A stretch of DNA of 6,941 bases from an uncultured cyanobacterium (GTDB taxonomy: Bacteria > Cyanobacteriota > Cyanobacteriia > PCC-6307 > Cyanobiaceae). The notes below the pieces were generated by a model. The model ran no database searches and was not told where the DNA came from. It was given only the letters and a program-made list of their open reading frames with translations. Location of the stretch: positions 1-6,941 of the forward strand of contig CAIYSK010000076.1 in the NCBI GenBank assembly GCA_903928835.1, given 5' to 3'. The position numbers were made by a program, and so were the translations under genes. How positions within the stretch are numbered: the stretch's first letter is position 1; every line of letters starts with the position of its first letter. This document shows, piece by piece, positions 1-6,040 of the stretch.

Positions 1-368
1 CCGGCGGCGACATTTGCAAATGCCTGGCCTGCGGCGCCGATGCCGTGATGATCGGCTCACCAATCGCCCGGGCGTCGGAAGCCCCTGGCCGCGGCTTCCA
101 TTGGGGCATGGCGACCCCCAGTCCGGTGCTGCCCCGCGGCACCCGCATCAAGGTGGGCACCACCGGCAGCCTGGAAAAAATCCTGCGGGGTCCTGCGGGC
201 CTCGATGACGGCACCCAGAACCTGCTGGGCTGCATCAAGACCTCGATGGGCACCCTGGGAGCCCGCACTCTCAAGGAAATGCAGCAGGTGGAAGTGGTGG
301 TTGCACCTTCCTTGCTCACGGAGGGCAAGGTTTACCAAAAAGCCCAACAGTTGGGCATGGGCAAGTAG
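1..368 (+). CDS. guaB3: GuaB3-type IMP dehydrogenase family protein (3' end, partial)
   Basis: This is the last 121 complete codons of a gene that starts before the window; the frame begins at base 3 and stops with TAG at 366-368. The visible part opens with GGDICKCLACGADAVMIGSP, the late beta-strand/phosphate-binding region of an IMPDH/GMP reductase TIM barrel, followed by a WGMATPSPVLPRGT stretch and a C-terminal segment with GCIKTSMGTLGA, close to the end of cyanobacterial GuaB-like proteins. Cyanobacteria carry GuaB3, a shorter IMPDH paralogue without CBS domains, which in Synechocystis has been reported to oxidise IMP to XMP (guanine nucleotide synthesis). Position next to trxA also fits GuaB3. 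The catalytic Cys loop lies upstream, so activity cannot be judged here. It could instead be called only 'IMPDH-related'. Family is sure; the GuaB3 label is likely. Confidence 0.87.
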   Translation, partial: GGDICKCLACGADAVMIGSPIARASEAPGRGFHWGMATPSPVLPRGTRIKVGTTGSLEKILRGPAGLDDGTQNLLGCIKTSMGTLGARTLKEMQQVEVVVAPSLLTEGKVYQKAQQLGMGK

Positions 369-421
369 GTCCTATCTTGAAGTTGTGGGGGCTACGGCTC
401 GCACACTCCTCACACCCTCCG

Positions 422-443
422 GCCCGGCGCGTCCGGGCTTTTT
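422..443 (+). terminator. Rho-independent terminator after guaB3
   Basis: A perfect 6-bp GC stem (GCCCGG 422-427, loop CGCGT 428-432, CCGGGC 433-438) runs straight into five T residues (439-443), 54 bp after the guaB3 stop. This is a textbook intrinsic terminator for plus-strand transcription. The opposite strand has no T-run after the stem, so it should work in one direction only. It separates guaB3 from trxA. Confidence 0.9.
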
Positions 444-452
444 GTCTTCTCC

Positions 453-479
453 TGCAGGCCCAAGTGCCACTGGCCTGCA
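453..479 (+). repeat. Perfect 8-bp inverted repeat (hairpin) upstream of trxA
   Basis: TGCAGGCC (453-460) is the exact reverse complement of GGCCTGCA (472-479). The 11-nt interior can add a short AGT/ACT stem (463-465 with 469-471). No T-run follows on either strand, so it is not an ordinary terminator. It sits between the guaB3 terminator and the presumed trxA promoter. It could be a protein-binding palindrome or a processing/stability hairpin at the guaB3 3' end; the sequence does not decide. Confidence 0.55.
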
Positions 480-517
480 AAGCTTCCCTAAAATCTGGGG
501 TTGCCCACAAACAACCT

Positions 518-526
518 TGCTAGATT
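518..526 (+). promoter_or_regulatory. Candidate extended -10 promoter of trxA
   Basis: TGC followed by TAGATT (521-526) matches an extended -10 (TGn plus four of six TATAAT positions). No -35 lies at the usual spacing; TTGCCC at 501-506 is only 14 bp upstream. A transcript would begin near 533 and have a leader of about 18 nt. The element lies between the arms of an inverted repeat (CCTTGC 515-520, GCAAGG 545-550). Call made by eye only. Confidence 0.35.
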
Positions 527-550
527 CCCAGAACCCTGGTCCCTGCAAGG

Positions 551-874
<324 letters not shown>

Positions 875-935
875 TCCAGCAGCCCTGAGACTCGCCCTGC
901 AGCATCCCAGGCCAGGGGCAACCCGCGAGCACAGC

Positions 936-1556
936 ATGAGCCGGATCGGCCTGATCGACTACGGCATGGGCAATCTGCATTCCGTGCAGCGCGCCTTTGA
1001 ACGGATCGGCACCAGTGTGGTTGCCGTGCACGACTCAAGCGCCATGGAAGCCTGCGAGGGCCTTGTGTTGCCTGGCGTTGGGGCCTTTGATCCTGCCATG
1101 GAACGGCTGAACTCCAGTGGCCTGGCCCCAGCCATCCACCACTGGTGCCAAGCGGGAAAGCCCCTGCTGGGGATCTGTCTGGGCTTGCAACTGCTGTTCG
1201 AGGGCAGTGACGAGGGATTACTGCCTGGGCTGGGCCTGATCAAAGGCCGGGTGGTGGCTCTGCCGCGCAAACCCGGCTACCCCATTCCCCACATGGGTTG
1301 GGAACCCCTGCTCCCCGCTGAGCCCAGCCCCTTGCTCCCAACAGGCAGCGGCGAGAGCTGGGTGTACTTCGTGCACTCCTATGCCGCAAGACCCAGCGAT
1401 TCGCGCTGCAACACCGCGCTGGTGAATTTTGCGGACCAAACGGTCACCGCGGCGGTCTGGCAAGGGGCCATTGGGGCCTGCCAATTTCATCCCGAAAAAT
1501 CTGGCGATGCGGGGGAGGCCATCCTGCGGCGCTGGCTGGCCTGGCTCCAGGATTGA
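936..1556 (+). CDS. hisH: Imidazole glycerol phosphate synthase, glutaminase subunit HisH
   Basis: A 206-residue class I glutamine amidotransferase. It supplies ammonia to HisF for conversion of PRFAR to imidazole glycerol phosphate and AICAR in histidine synthesis. The sequence shows the N-terminal IGLIDYGMGNLHSV signature of HisH, the LPGVGAF oxyanion loop (45-51), the nucleophile elbow GICLG with Cys81, the YFVHSY strand (144-149) and FHPEKS with His185 and Glu187 completing the triad. Length is typical. The reading frame is open further upstream, but ATG 936 begins exactly at the conserved N-terminus and avoids overlap with trxA. No strong ribosome binding site is seen. rsmD begins 13 bp after the stop, so the two are probably cotranscribed. 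hisF is not in the window, as is common in cyanobacteria, where his genes are scattered. Confidence 0.96.
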   Translation: MSRIGLIDYGMGNLHSVQRAFERIGTSVVAVHDSSAMEACEGLVLPGVGAFDPAMERLNSSGLAPAIHHWCQAGKPLLGICLGLQLLFEGSDEGLLPGLGLIKGRVVALPRKPGYPIPHMGWEPLLPAEPSPLLPTGSGESWVYFVHSYAARPSDSRCNTALVNFADQTVTAAVWQGAIGACQFHPEKSGDAGEAILRRWLAWLQD

Positions 1557-1569
1557 GCGCAGCGACCCC

Positions 1570-2193
1570 ATGACCCTGCGCATCAGTGGCGGGCGCAAGC
1601 TCCTAAGCCCCCCTGGAGACATCGCCAGGCCCACCGCCTCGAGGGTGCGGCTGGCGGTGATGAACCTGCTGGCCACGGAGCTGCCCGGTTGCCGCTGGTT
1701 GGATCTCTGCAGCGGCAGTGGCGTGATGGCCTGCGAGGCCATCCAACGGGGGGCTGACACGGTGGTCGCCATCGAGCAAGACCGACGCATCGCGGCGATT
1801 GCCAAGGCGAACCTCGAAGCCGTTGCCCAAGGCTCCCCCAGCCAGTCCCACTTTTGGGTGCACTGCAGCGACATACAACGCTGGCTCGCCAAGGGCGCTG
1901 GGTCAAGCGCAGATTCAACTAGGGATGGGGCCTTTGATCTGATCTATGCCGACCCCCCCTATGCCACCGGGCTCTACGGGGCGATTGCCTCAGGCGTGAG
2001 CCGGGGGGAATGGCTCAAGCCGAACGGGCTGATGGTCTGGGAATGTGCCACAAGCAACATGCCCAACCTTCCGGCTGGATGGCAACTGGCCGATCAACGG
2101 CGCTACGGCAGCACTAGCGTGATGATCCTGAAGCTGGAATCAGCTGTCGAGGATGGTGCCACGACGGTATTGGTTCCAGGCGGCCACGAATAG
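1570..2193 (+). CDS. rsmD: 16S rRNA (guanine(966)-N(2))-methyltransferase RsmD
   Basis: A 207-residue SAM-dependent Rossmann methyltransferase. RsmD methylates N2 of G966 in 16S rRNA during 30S assembly. Visible features are the N-terminal [12 protein letters not shown] and RPT (20-22) substrate-side motif, the SAM motif I LDLCSGSG (44-51), the acidic Glu69 after the second strand, the catalytic DPPY (128-131) and the C-terminal [11 protein letters not shown] strand (178-188). ATG 1570 gives the conserved start, 13 bp after hisH. The usual family fold ends near residue 190; the last 17 residues (191-207) are encoded opposite the 3' part of petG and may be a non-conserved tail. DPPY is encoded across a run of seven C residues (1953-1959), and the frame remains intact. 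Confidence 0.93.
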   Translation: MTLRISGGRKLLSPPGDIARPTASRVRLAVMNLLATELPGCRWLDLCSGSGVMACEAIQRGADTVVAIEQDRRIAAIAKANLEAVAQGSPSQSHFWVHCSDIQRWLAKGAGSSADSTRDGAFDLIYADPPYATGLYGAIASGVSRGEWLKPNGLMVWECATSNMPNLPAGWQLADQRRYGSTSVMILKLESAVEDGATTVLVPGGHE

Positions 2194-2253
2194 GCCAAGC
2201 AAGGTCACGGGAATCAGTCCGAGAACGATGCCGCAAAGCAGGGGTTCGATCAT
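2140..2253 (-). CDS. petG: Cytochrome b6f complex subunit PetG (subunit 5)
   Basis: A 37-residue minus-strand frame starts at the ATG complementary to 2251-2253 and stops at TGA (2142-2140). It begins [18 protein letters not shown] and continues with a WNQYRRG segment, which is the conserved PetG sequence: one transmembrane helix (about residues 5-25) and a short positively charged tail. PetG is an essential small subunit for assembly and stability of the thylakoid cytochrome b6f complex. Length is normal (37-38 aa). The final residues (TILDS) differ from the commoner SALGG-like ending, from memory of the family. The gene is convergent with rsmD and overlaps its last 54 nt; it is divergent from cytM. 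No clear ribosome binding site or minus-strand terminator is seen. It is easily missed because of its size. Confidence 0.96.
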   Translation of the reverse strand: MIEPLLCGIVLGLIPVTLLGLFVAAWNQYRRGTILDS

Positions 2254-2328
2254 GGAAAGCCAAGTGACATGGTCAGGGCACAATTCTTTCACGCCCAGGG
2301 CCACTGGTGCGAGCCGTTACCACCAACT
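2254..2328. promoter_or_regulatory. Divergent intergenic region between petG and cytM
   Basis: This 75-bp gap must hold the petG promoter on the minus strand and possibly a cytM promoter on the plus strand. No convincing -35/-10 pair is visible on either strand. The best plus-strand element is GTGACA (2264-2269), a five-of-six match to TTGACA, without a matching -10; the best minus-strand element is a weak AAGAAT near 2285-2290. If cytM starts at the ATG 2269 instead of GTG 2329, most of this region is coding. Confidence 0.35.
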
Positions 2329-2751
2329 GTGACCAGCGAGTTCCCCCCAACCAAATCCCCCAACGAATCATCGACCGAAACGTCGTTGGACGACTCGGTG
2401 CAACGGCGCAGCCTGATCGCTGCCCTGGTCGTCGCCGCCGCCATCGCTTGCATCGCCGTGGTGCTCCTCGTCCTACCGGCGACCAACAGGGATCCCTACA
2501 CCCGCCAAACCCTGGATCTCCAGGGGTCGGCAGAAAACGGCGGCAAGTTATTTCTGATCAATTGCGCTGGCTGCCATGGGATTGCGGGCCAAGGCCTGGT
2601 AGGGCCCAACCTCCATGGCGTTGCCTACCGCAAAAACCAGCGCCAACTGATTCAGCAGGTGGTCAGTGGCAAAACCCCACCCATGCCCCGGTTCCAACCA
2701 GAGCCCCAGGCGATGGCCGACCTGCTGGCCTATCTCAACAGCCTGGTCTGA
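2329..2751 (+). CDS. cytM: Cytochrome cM (membrane-anchored c-type cytochrome)
   Basis: From GTG 2329 the protein has 140 residues: a polar N-terminus, one transmembrane helix (about 29-50), then a small class I cytochrome c domain with heme site CAGCH (Cys79, Cys82, His83), a VGPNLHGV segment and the axial Met119 in KTPPMPRFQP, ending with a typical C-terminal helix (MADLLAYLNSLV). The NCAGCHG and SGKTPPMP(K/R)FQP stretches closely match CytM, a cyanobacterial cytochrome with low redox potential. Deletion in Synechocystis alters dark heterotrophic and photomixotrophic growth; its electron partners are not settled. An in-frame ATG at 2269 would add 20 residues. I prefer GTG because VTSE... 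looks like a normal N-terminus and because CytM is usually short before its helix. It is followed after 1 bp by the RNA methyltransferase. Confidence 0.92.
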   Translation: MTSEFPPTKSPNESSTETSLDDSVQRRSLIAALVVAAAIACIAVVLLVLPATNRDPYTRQTLDLQGSAENGGKLFLINCAGCHGIAGQGLVGPNLHGVAYRKNQRQLIQQVVSGKTPPMPRFQPEPQAMADLLAYLNSLV

Positions 2752-2752
2752 G

Positions 2753-3532
2753 ATGGATCAGCATGGATCTACGCCCCCACGGCCCCAAAGGGTCGTCGTG
2801 TTGGTAGAGCCAGCCGGCCCCCTGAATGTGGGCAGCGTGGCCAGGCTGTGCGCCAATTTTCAAATCGATGCCCTGCGTCTGATCAATCCCCGCTGCGACC
2901 ACCTCGGCCAGGAGGCCCGCTTGATGGCCGTCCATGCCGCGGCCATGCTTGAGGGCGCCACCGTGTTTAGCAGCCTGGCTGGGGCCCTGGCCGATTGCCG
3001 GCGGGTGGTCGCCACCAGTGGTCGCCACGATGGGGAACCCCTGCCCCTGCTCCCCCCCCAGGAGGCCCTGTCCTGGCTGGTGGAACCCTCAGAGACCAAC
3101 AACTCCCCGGTGGCGGTGGTCTTTGGCCGGGAGGATCGGGGCCTCTCCAACGACGAGATGCTGCAGGCCGGGCGGCTCCTCAGCCTTGGCACGGGCCCGG
3201 CCTACAGCTCCCTCAACCTCTCCCATGCCGCGGCCGTGGTTCTGCATGAACTGCACCAACTCCCCCGCGGGCAGCCCCCAAAAACCTTTGCCCCCTTAGG
3301 CCTGGCTGAACCCTGCCAGCGGCAGGACTTGGAGGGCATGCTCAGCGATGCGGAAAGCCTGTTGTTAGAGGTGGGTTTTTTGTATCCCCACACCAGCCAT
3401 GCCCGCATGGCCAAGGTGCGCCACCTGCTGCAGAGGGCCCAGATCTCGAGCGAGGAGGTGGCCCTGGTGCGGGGGATGGTGCGCCAGTTGCGCTGGGCCA
3501 GTCAAAGCCGGAACCCCAACCAGACCCCTTAG
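2753..3532 (+). CDS. TrmJ/SpoU-family RNA 2'-O-methyltransferase
   Basis: A 259-residue SPOUT (trefoil-knot) methyltransferase. Motif 1 is VEPAGPLNVGSVAR (18-31, with Asn25 and catalytic-type Arg31), motif 2 is VVFGREDRGLSNDEM (122-136) and motif 3 is SSLNLSHAAAVVLHEL (152-167), which form the SAM-binding knot. A C-terminal helical region with TSHARMAKVRHLLQRAQ resembles the end of TrmJ proteins. TrmJ methylates the ribose of residue 32 in tRNA anticodon loops; related SpoU members act on rRNA, so the exact substrate is not certain and I give no symbol. ATG 2753 follows the cytM TGA by one base and gives the usual short N-terminus; the longer open frame upstream would overlap cytM. A run of eight C residues (3052-3059) lies in the frame without breaking it. 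Confidence 0.9.
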   Translation: MDQHGSTPPRPQRVVVLVEPAGPLNVGSVARLCANFQIDALRLINPRCDHLGQEARLMAVHAAAMLEGATVFSSLAGALADCRRVVATSGRHDGEPLPLLPPQEALSWLVEPSETNNSPVAVVFGREDRGLSNDEMLQAGRLLSLGTGPAYSSLNLSHAAAVVLHELHQLPRGQPPKTFAPLGLAEPCQRQDLEGMLSDAESLLLEVGFLYPHTSHARMAKVRHLLQRAQISSEEVALVRGMVRQLRWASQSRNPNQTP

Positions 3533-3563
3533 CGTCAGTGCACTCCCCAAACCCCATGCCTCC

Positions 3564-4631
3564 GTGACGGCTGGCCGTTCGCCCCGCAGTTCCAAAAACC
3601 GGCTTCCCCAGCCGCTCCAGCTGGTCCTGCGGCTGGCCGTCATGGGCATTGGCCTGGGTGTCATCACGGGCACCGCCTTGAAACTGCTGGCCCCCCACCT
3701 TGCCCAGGGCGCCATCCAAGCCCCAAAGGTGGAGGCCCCCAACCCCAGCGTGCCGATTGGCAGCCAAGGCTTGACCAGCGGCAGCTTTGAACCCCGCACC
3801 GAACTCAAGGCCCTGAGCACCCGATGGGCGCAATTAGCCCAGGCCCAGAAAGGCCTCCAAGCCAGCGGCTACGTGCTGGTGCTCGATGACGGTCGCTACG
3901 CCCAACTGCAGCCGGATCGCCCCCAGCCAGCCGCCAGCTCTATCAAATCCCCCGTGCTGCTTGCTGGATTGCAAGAACTCGATGCCGGTACCTTGCGCTG
4001 GAACGATGGCCTACCCCTCACCAAAGAGATCGTGGGCGGTGGCAGCGGTTGGATGGCCAGTCGGCCCCTTGGCACCCGCTTCCCCTTCTTTGAAGCAGCC
4101 ACCGAAATGATTCGGGTGAGCGACAACAGCGCCACCAACCTCTTGATCAAACGCCTGGGCGGCAAAACAGCCATCAATAGCCGTTTTACGGCCCTGGGGC
4201 TCCCCGCCACGGTGGTGCGCAACTGGCTGCCCGATCTCCAGGGCACCAACACCACCAGCTCCCGGGACCTCGCCAAGGTGATTGCAATGGTGGACACGGG
4301 CCAAAAACTCAGCCCTCGAGCCCGGGATTTGTTCCGCGAAATCATGGGCACCTCCCGCACCAACACCCTGATCCCCCTGGGCCTGTTGCAGGGCCTGGGC
4401 CAGGACGCCGCCGATCCGGATGCCGCCTTAAAAAGCTTCGGCATCACCGTCTACAACAAAACAGGCGATATCGGAATCGCCTACGCCGATGCAGCCCTGA
4501 TCGAATTGCCCAGTGGTCAGCGGGCTGTGGCTGCCTTCATGGTGAAAGGGCCGTTTAACGATCCCCGCTCCACCGATCTGATTCGAGCCATGGCCGCCGA
4601 AGTGGCCAAAACCTTGGTGGGCAAGCCATGA
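3564..4631 (+). CDS. Membrane-anchored class A beta-lactamase-like serine hydrolase
   Basis: From GTG 3564 the protein has 355 residues: a basic N-terminus, one transmembrane/signal-anchor helix (about 18-43), a Pro-rich linker (about 50-75), then a domain of the beta-lactamase/penicillin-recognising fold. The active-site motifs are SSIK (Ser125, Lys128), SDN (186-188) and KTG (299-301), in the right order and with class A spacing. The omega-loop region reads NWLPDLQGTN (220-229). By spacing from SDN (35 residues to Trp221, as in TEM), the deacylating Glu166 corresponds to Leu222 and Asn170 to Gln226. It is therefore probably not an efficient beta-lactamase; a periplasmic peptidoglycan-related or other acyl-serine role is inference. 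The start is chosen because it lies 31 bp after the previous stop and puts positive residues before the helix. ATGA overlap with the next gene suggests coupling. Confidence 0.85.
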   Translation: MTAGRSPRSSKNRLPQPLQLVLRLAVMGIGLGVITGTALKLLAPHLAQGAIQAPKVEAPNPSVPIGSQGLTSGSFEPRTELKALSTRWAQLAQAQKGLQASGYVLVLDDGRYAQLQPDRPQPAASSIKSPVLLAGLQELDAGTLRWNDGLPLTKEIVGGGSGWMASRPLGTRFPFFEAATEMIRVSDNSATNLLIKRLGGKTAINSRFTALGLPATVVRNWLPDLQGTNTTSSRDLAKVIAMVDTGQKLSPRARDLFREIMGTSRTNTLIPLGLLQGLGQDAADPDAALKSFGITVYNKTGDIGIAYADAALIELPSGQRAVAAFMVKGPFNDPRSTDLIRAMAAEVAKTLVGKP

Positions 4632-6040
4632 AACCCTTCGCTCTACTGGCGTACGCCGTCCTACCGGCCATCGCCACCAGCCTCGCCATCGCCCCACCCA
4701 TCGCTCCAGCCCTTGCGGCCCCCCCAGCAGTGCTGCGTCAGCAAACAGTGGCGCCCCTGCCTGGGGGCCTGGATCAGGTGCTGGTGGTCAACGACAACAA
4801 CCCTGAGTTGATTACCGGAGCGGGAATTCTGCTCTCCACCTTCCCGGGATCCGGCCGAGCCAATCCTGCGGCCCACTTGGATGTGCCCCTGAATGGCCGC
4901 TTCGAGCTGTTCAGCCATCACGTGTATGCCGGCAAGCCCGAAAGCCTCGATTCCACCCTCTGGGTCGCGGTTGTCGCCCAACCCCGCGGCAAGCAGCCGG
5001 TGACCCTGAGGCTCCTGGCCGGATCGACCGCCCTCTCCCAATCGGTGGATGGCATCCAACCTGGCGCCCCGTTCCTGCCCCTGCCCTCGGTGCTACGCCA
5101 AAGCGACCCGCCGATCTATTCGGGACCCGGCAGCCGGGTGGCCACCGAACTTCTGCTCAAGCAGAAAAGTGCACTCCTCCCGGAAAGCTGGACCCTGCCG
5201 GTCGGCGTGGTCTCCCCGCTCCTGGTGTTGCCCATGCCAGTTCGGGGGCTCGACCCCCTCCTCAATGGCCGCAATCTGCAGTTGCGGCTCGAGAGCAACG
5301 GCCCCGTGAGTGTGGCCACCCTGGCGGCCTTTGGCGACAACAGCCAACCGCCCGCCCTGACGGTGTGGCAAAAGCTGCTCGATGGTGAACTCAGCCCCAA
5401 GGAGCATGCCCCCACACCCCGGGGCAGCACAGGCGCCATGGTGTACTCGCGGGTAAGCGGGGTGCAGGTGGGCAGCACCTGGACAGGCCGCATCACCGAT
5501 CCCGGCAAGGCCACCTTGAGCACAAGCCGGGCGCCGATCTCCTGGCCCATCAGCAGCCTCGAGCGGGGCACCCTCGGCACCGGCCAGGTTCAAACAGCCA
5601 CCTTGAAGGCCGCCTATCCAGGCACCGCCTGGGCGGCCCATGGCAATTACGGCATTGAATACAACCTGGCCCTGCCCCTGCTCAACAACAGCCAGCAGCC
5701 GGTGATCCTGCAACTGGCCTTCGAATCACCCCTCAAAGGCGACGCACCAGCCGGTGGCCTGCGCTTCAACGCCACCCCAAGCCGGGCGGTGATGTTCCGC
5801 GGAACGGTGGAGGTTTCGGGGTTGGATAACGCCGAAGGCAAAGCCAGTGGTCGCGAACGCTTCCACCTGGTGCAACGGGCCGGGGAGCCGGGGCCGGTGC
5901 TCGGAACCATCAGCCTGGCGGCCGGGGCCCAGCGCCAGGTGCAGGTGCGCCTGATCTATCCGGCCGATGCCACACCACCGCAGGTGCTCAGCCTGCTGCC
6001 TGTGAAACAATCCGAATCTTCCCCAGTAATCCTCCCGTGA
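4628..6040 (+). CDS. DUF3370 family exported protein, function unknown
   Basis: A 470-residue protein with a clear Sec signal peptide: Lys2, a hydrophobic core (about 4-26) and a likely cleavage after Ala-Leu-Ala (about residue 30). The mature part is rich in beta-strand-forming, Gly/Pro/Ser segments and has no further membrane helix. The start APPAVLRQQTVAPLPGGLDQ, the NDNNPELITGAGIL stretch (55-68), NGRFELFSHHVY (89-100) and NYGIEYNLALPLLNNS (340-355) look like the cyanobacterial DUF3370 family as I remember it. No enzyme motif was found and no role is established to my knowledge. It would act in the periplasm or outer envelope. The start overlaps the serine hydrolase stop (ATGA) and the end overlaps the chlI start (GTGA), suggesting cotranslation with both. 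Assignment to DUF3370 is from memory and should be treated as likely, not proven. Confidence 0.8.
   Translation: MKPFALLAYAVLPAIATSLAIAPPIAPALAAPPAVLRQQTVAPLPGGLDQVLVVNDNNPELITGAGILLSTFPGSGRANPAAHLDVPLNGRFELFSHHVYAGKPESLDSTLWVAVVAQPRGKQPVTLRLLAGSTALSQSVDGIQPGAPFLPLPSVLRQSDPPIYSGPGSRVATELLLKQKSALLPESWTLPVGVVSPLLVLPMPVRGLDPLLNGRNLQLRLESNGPVSVATLAAFGDNSQPPALTVWQKLLDGELSPKEHAPTPRGSTGAMVYSRVSGVQVGSTWTGRITDPGKATLSTSRAPISWPISSLERGTLGTGQVQTATLKAAYPGTAWAAHGNYGIEYNLALPLLNNSQQPVILQLAFESPLKGDAPAGGLRFNATPSRAVMFRGTVEVSGLDNAEGKASGRERFHLVQRAGEPGPVLGTISLAAGAQRQVQVRLIYPADATPPQVLSLLPVKQSESSPVILP

Noticed and set aside
3052..3059. Run of eight C residues in the RNA methyltransferase gene as a phase-variation site
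   Set aside because: The frame is intact, all three SPOUT motifs surround it, and a housekeeping RNA methyltransferase is an unlikely target; several other C-runs (such as 1953-1959) reflect GC-rich codon use.
4660..4725. Repeated CATCGC-like units in the DUF3370 signal peptide region as a tandem repeat
   Set aside because: Units are irregularly spaced and explained by Ala/Ile/Pro codons of a hydrophobic signal peptide.
5093..5713. 206-codon minus-strand open frame opposite the DUF3370 gene, and similar ones at 3342-3833 and 3896-4447
   Set aside because: All are antisense to well supported genes, with Gly/Arg/His-rich composition typical of shadow frames in GC-rich DNA and no visible motif.
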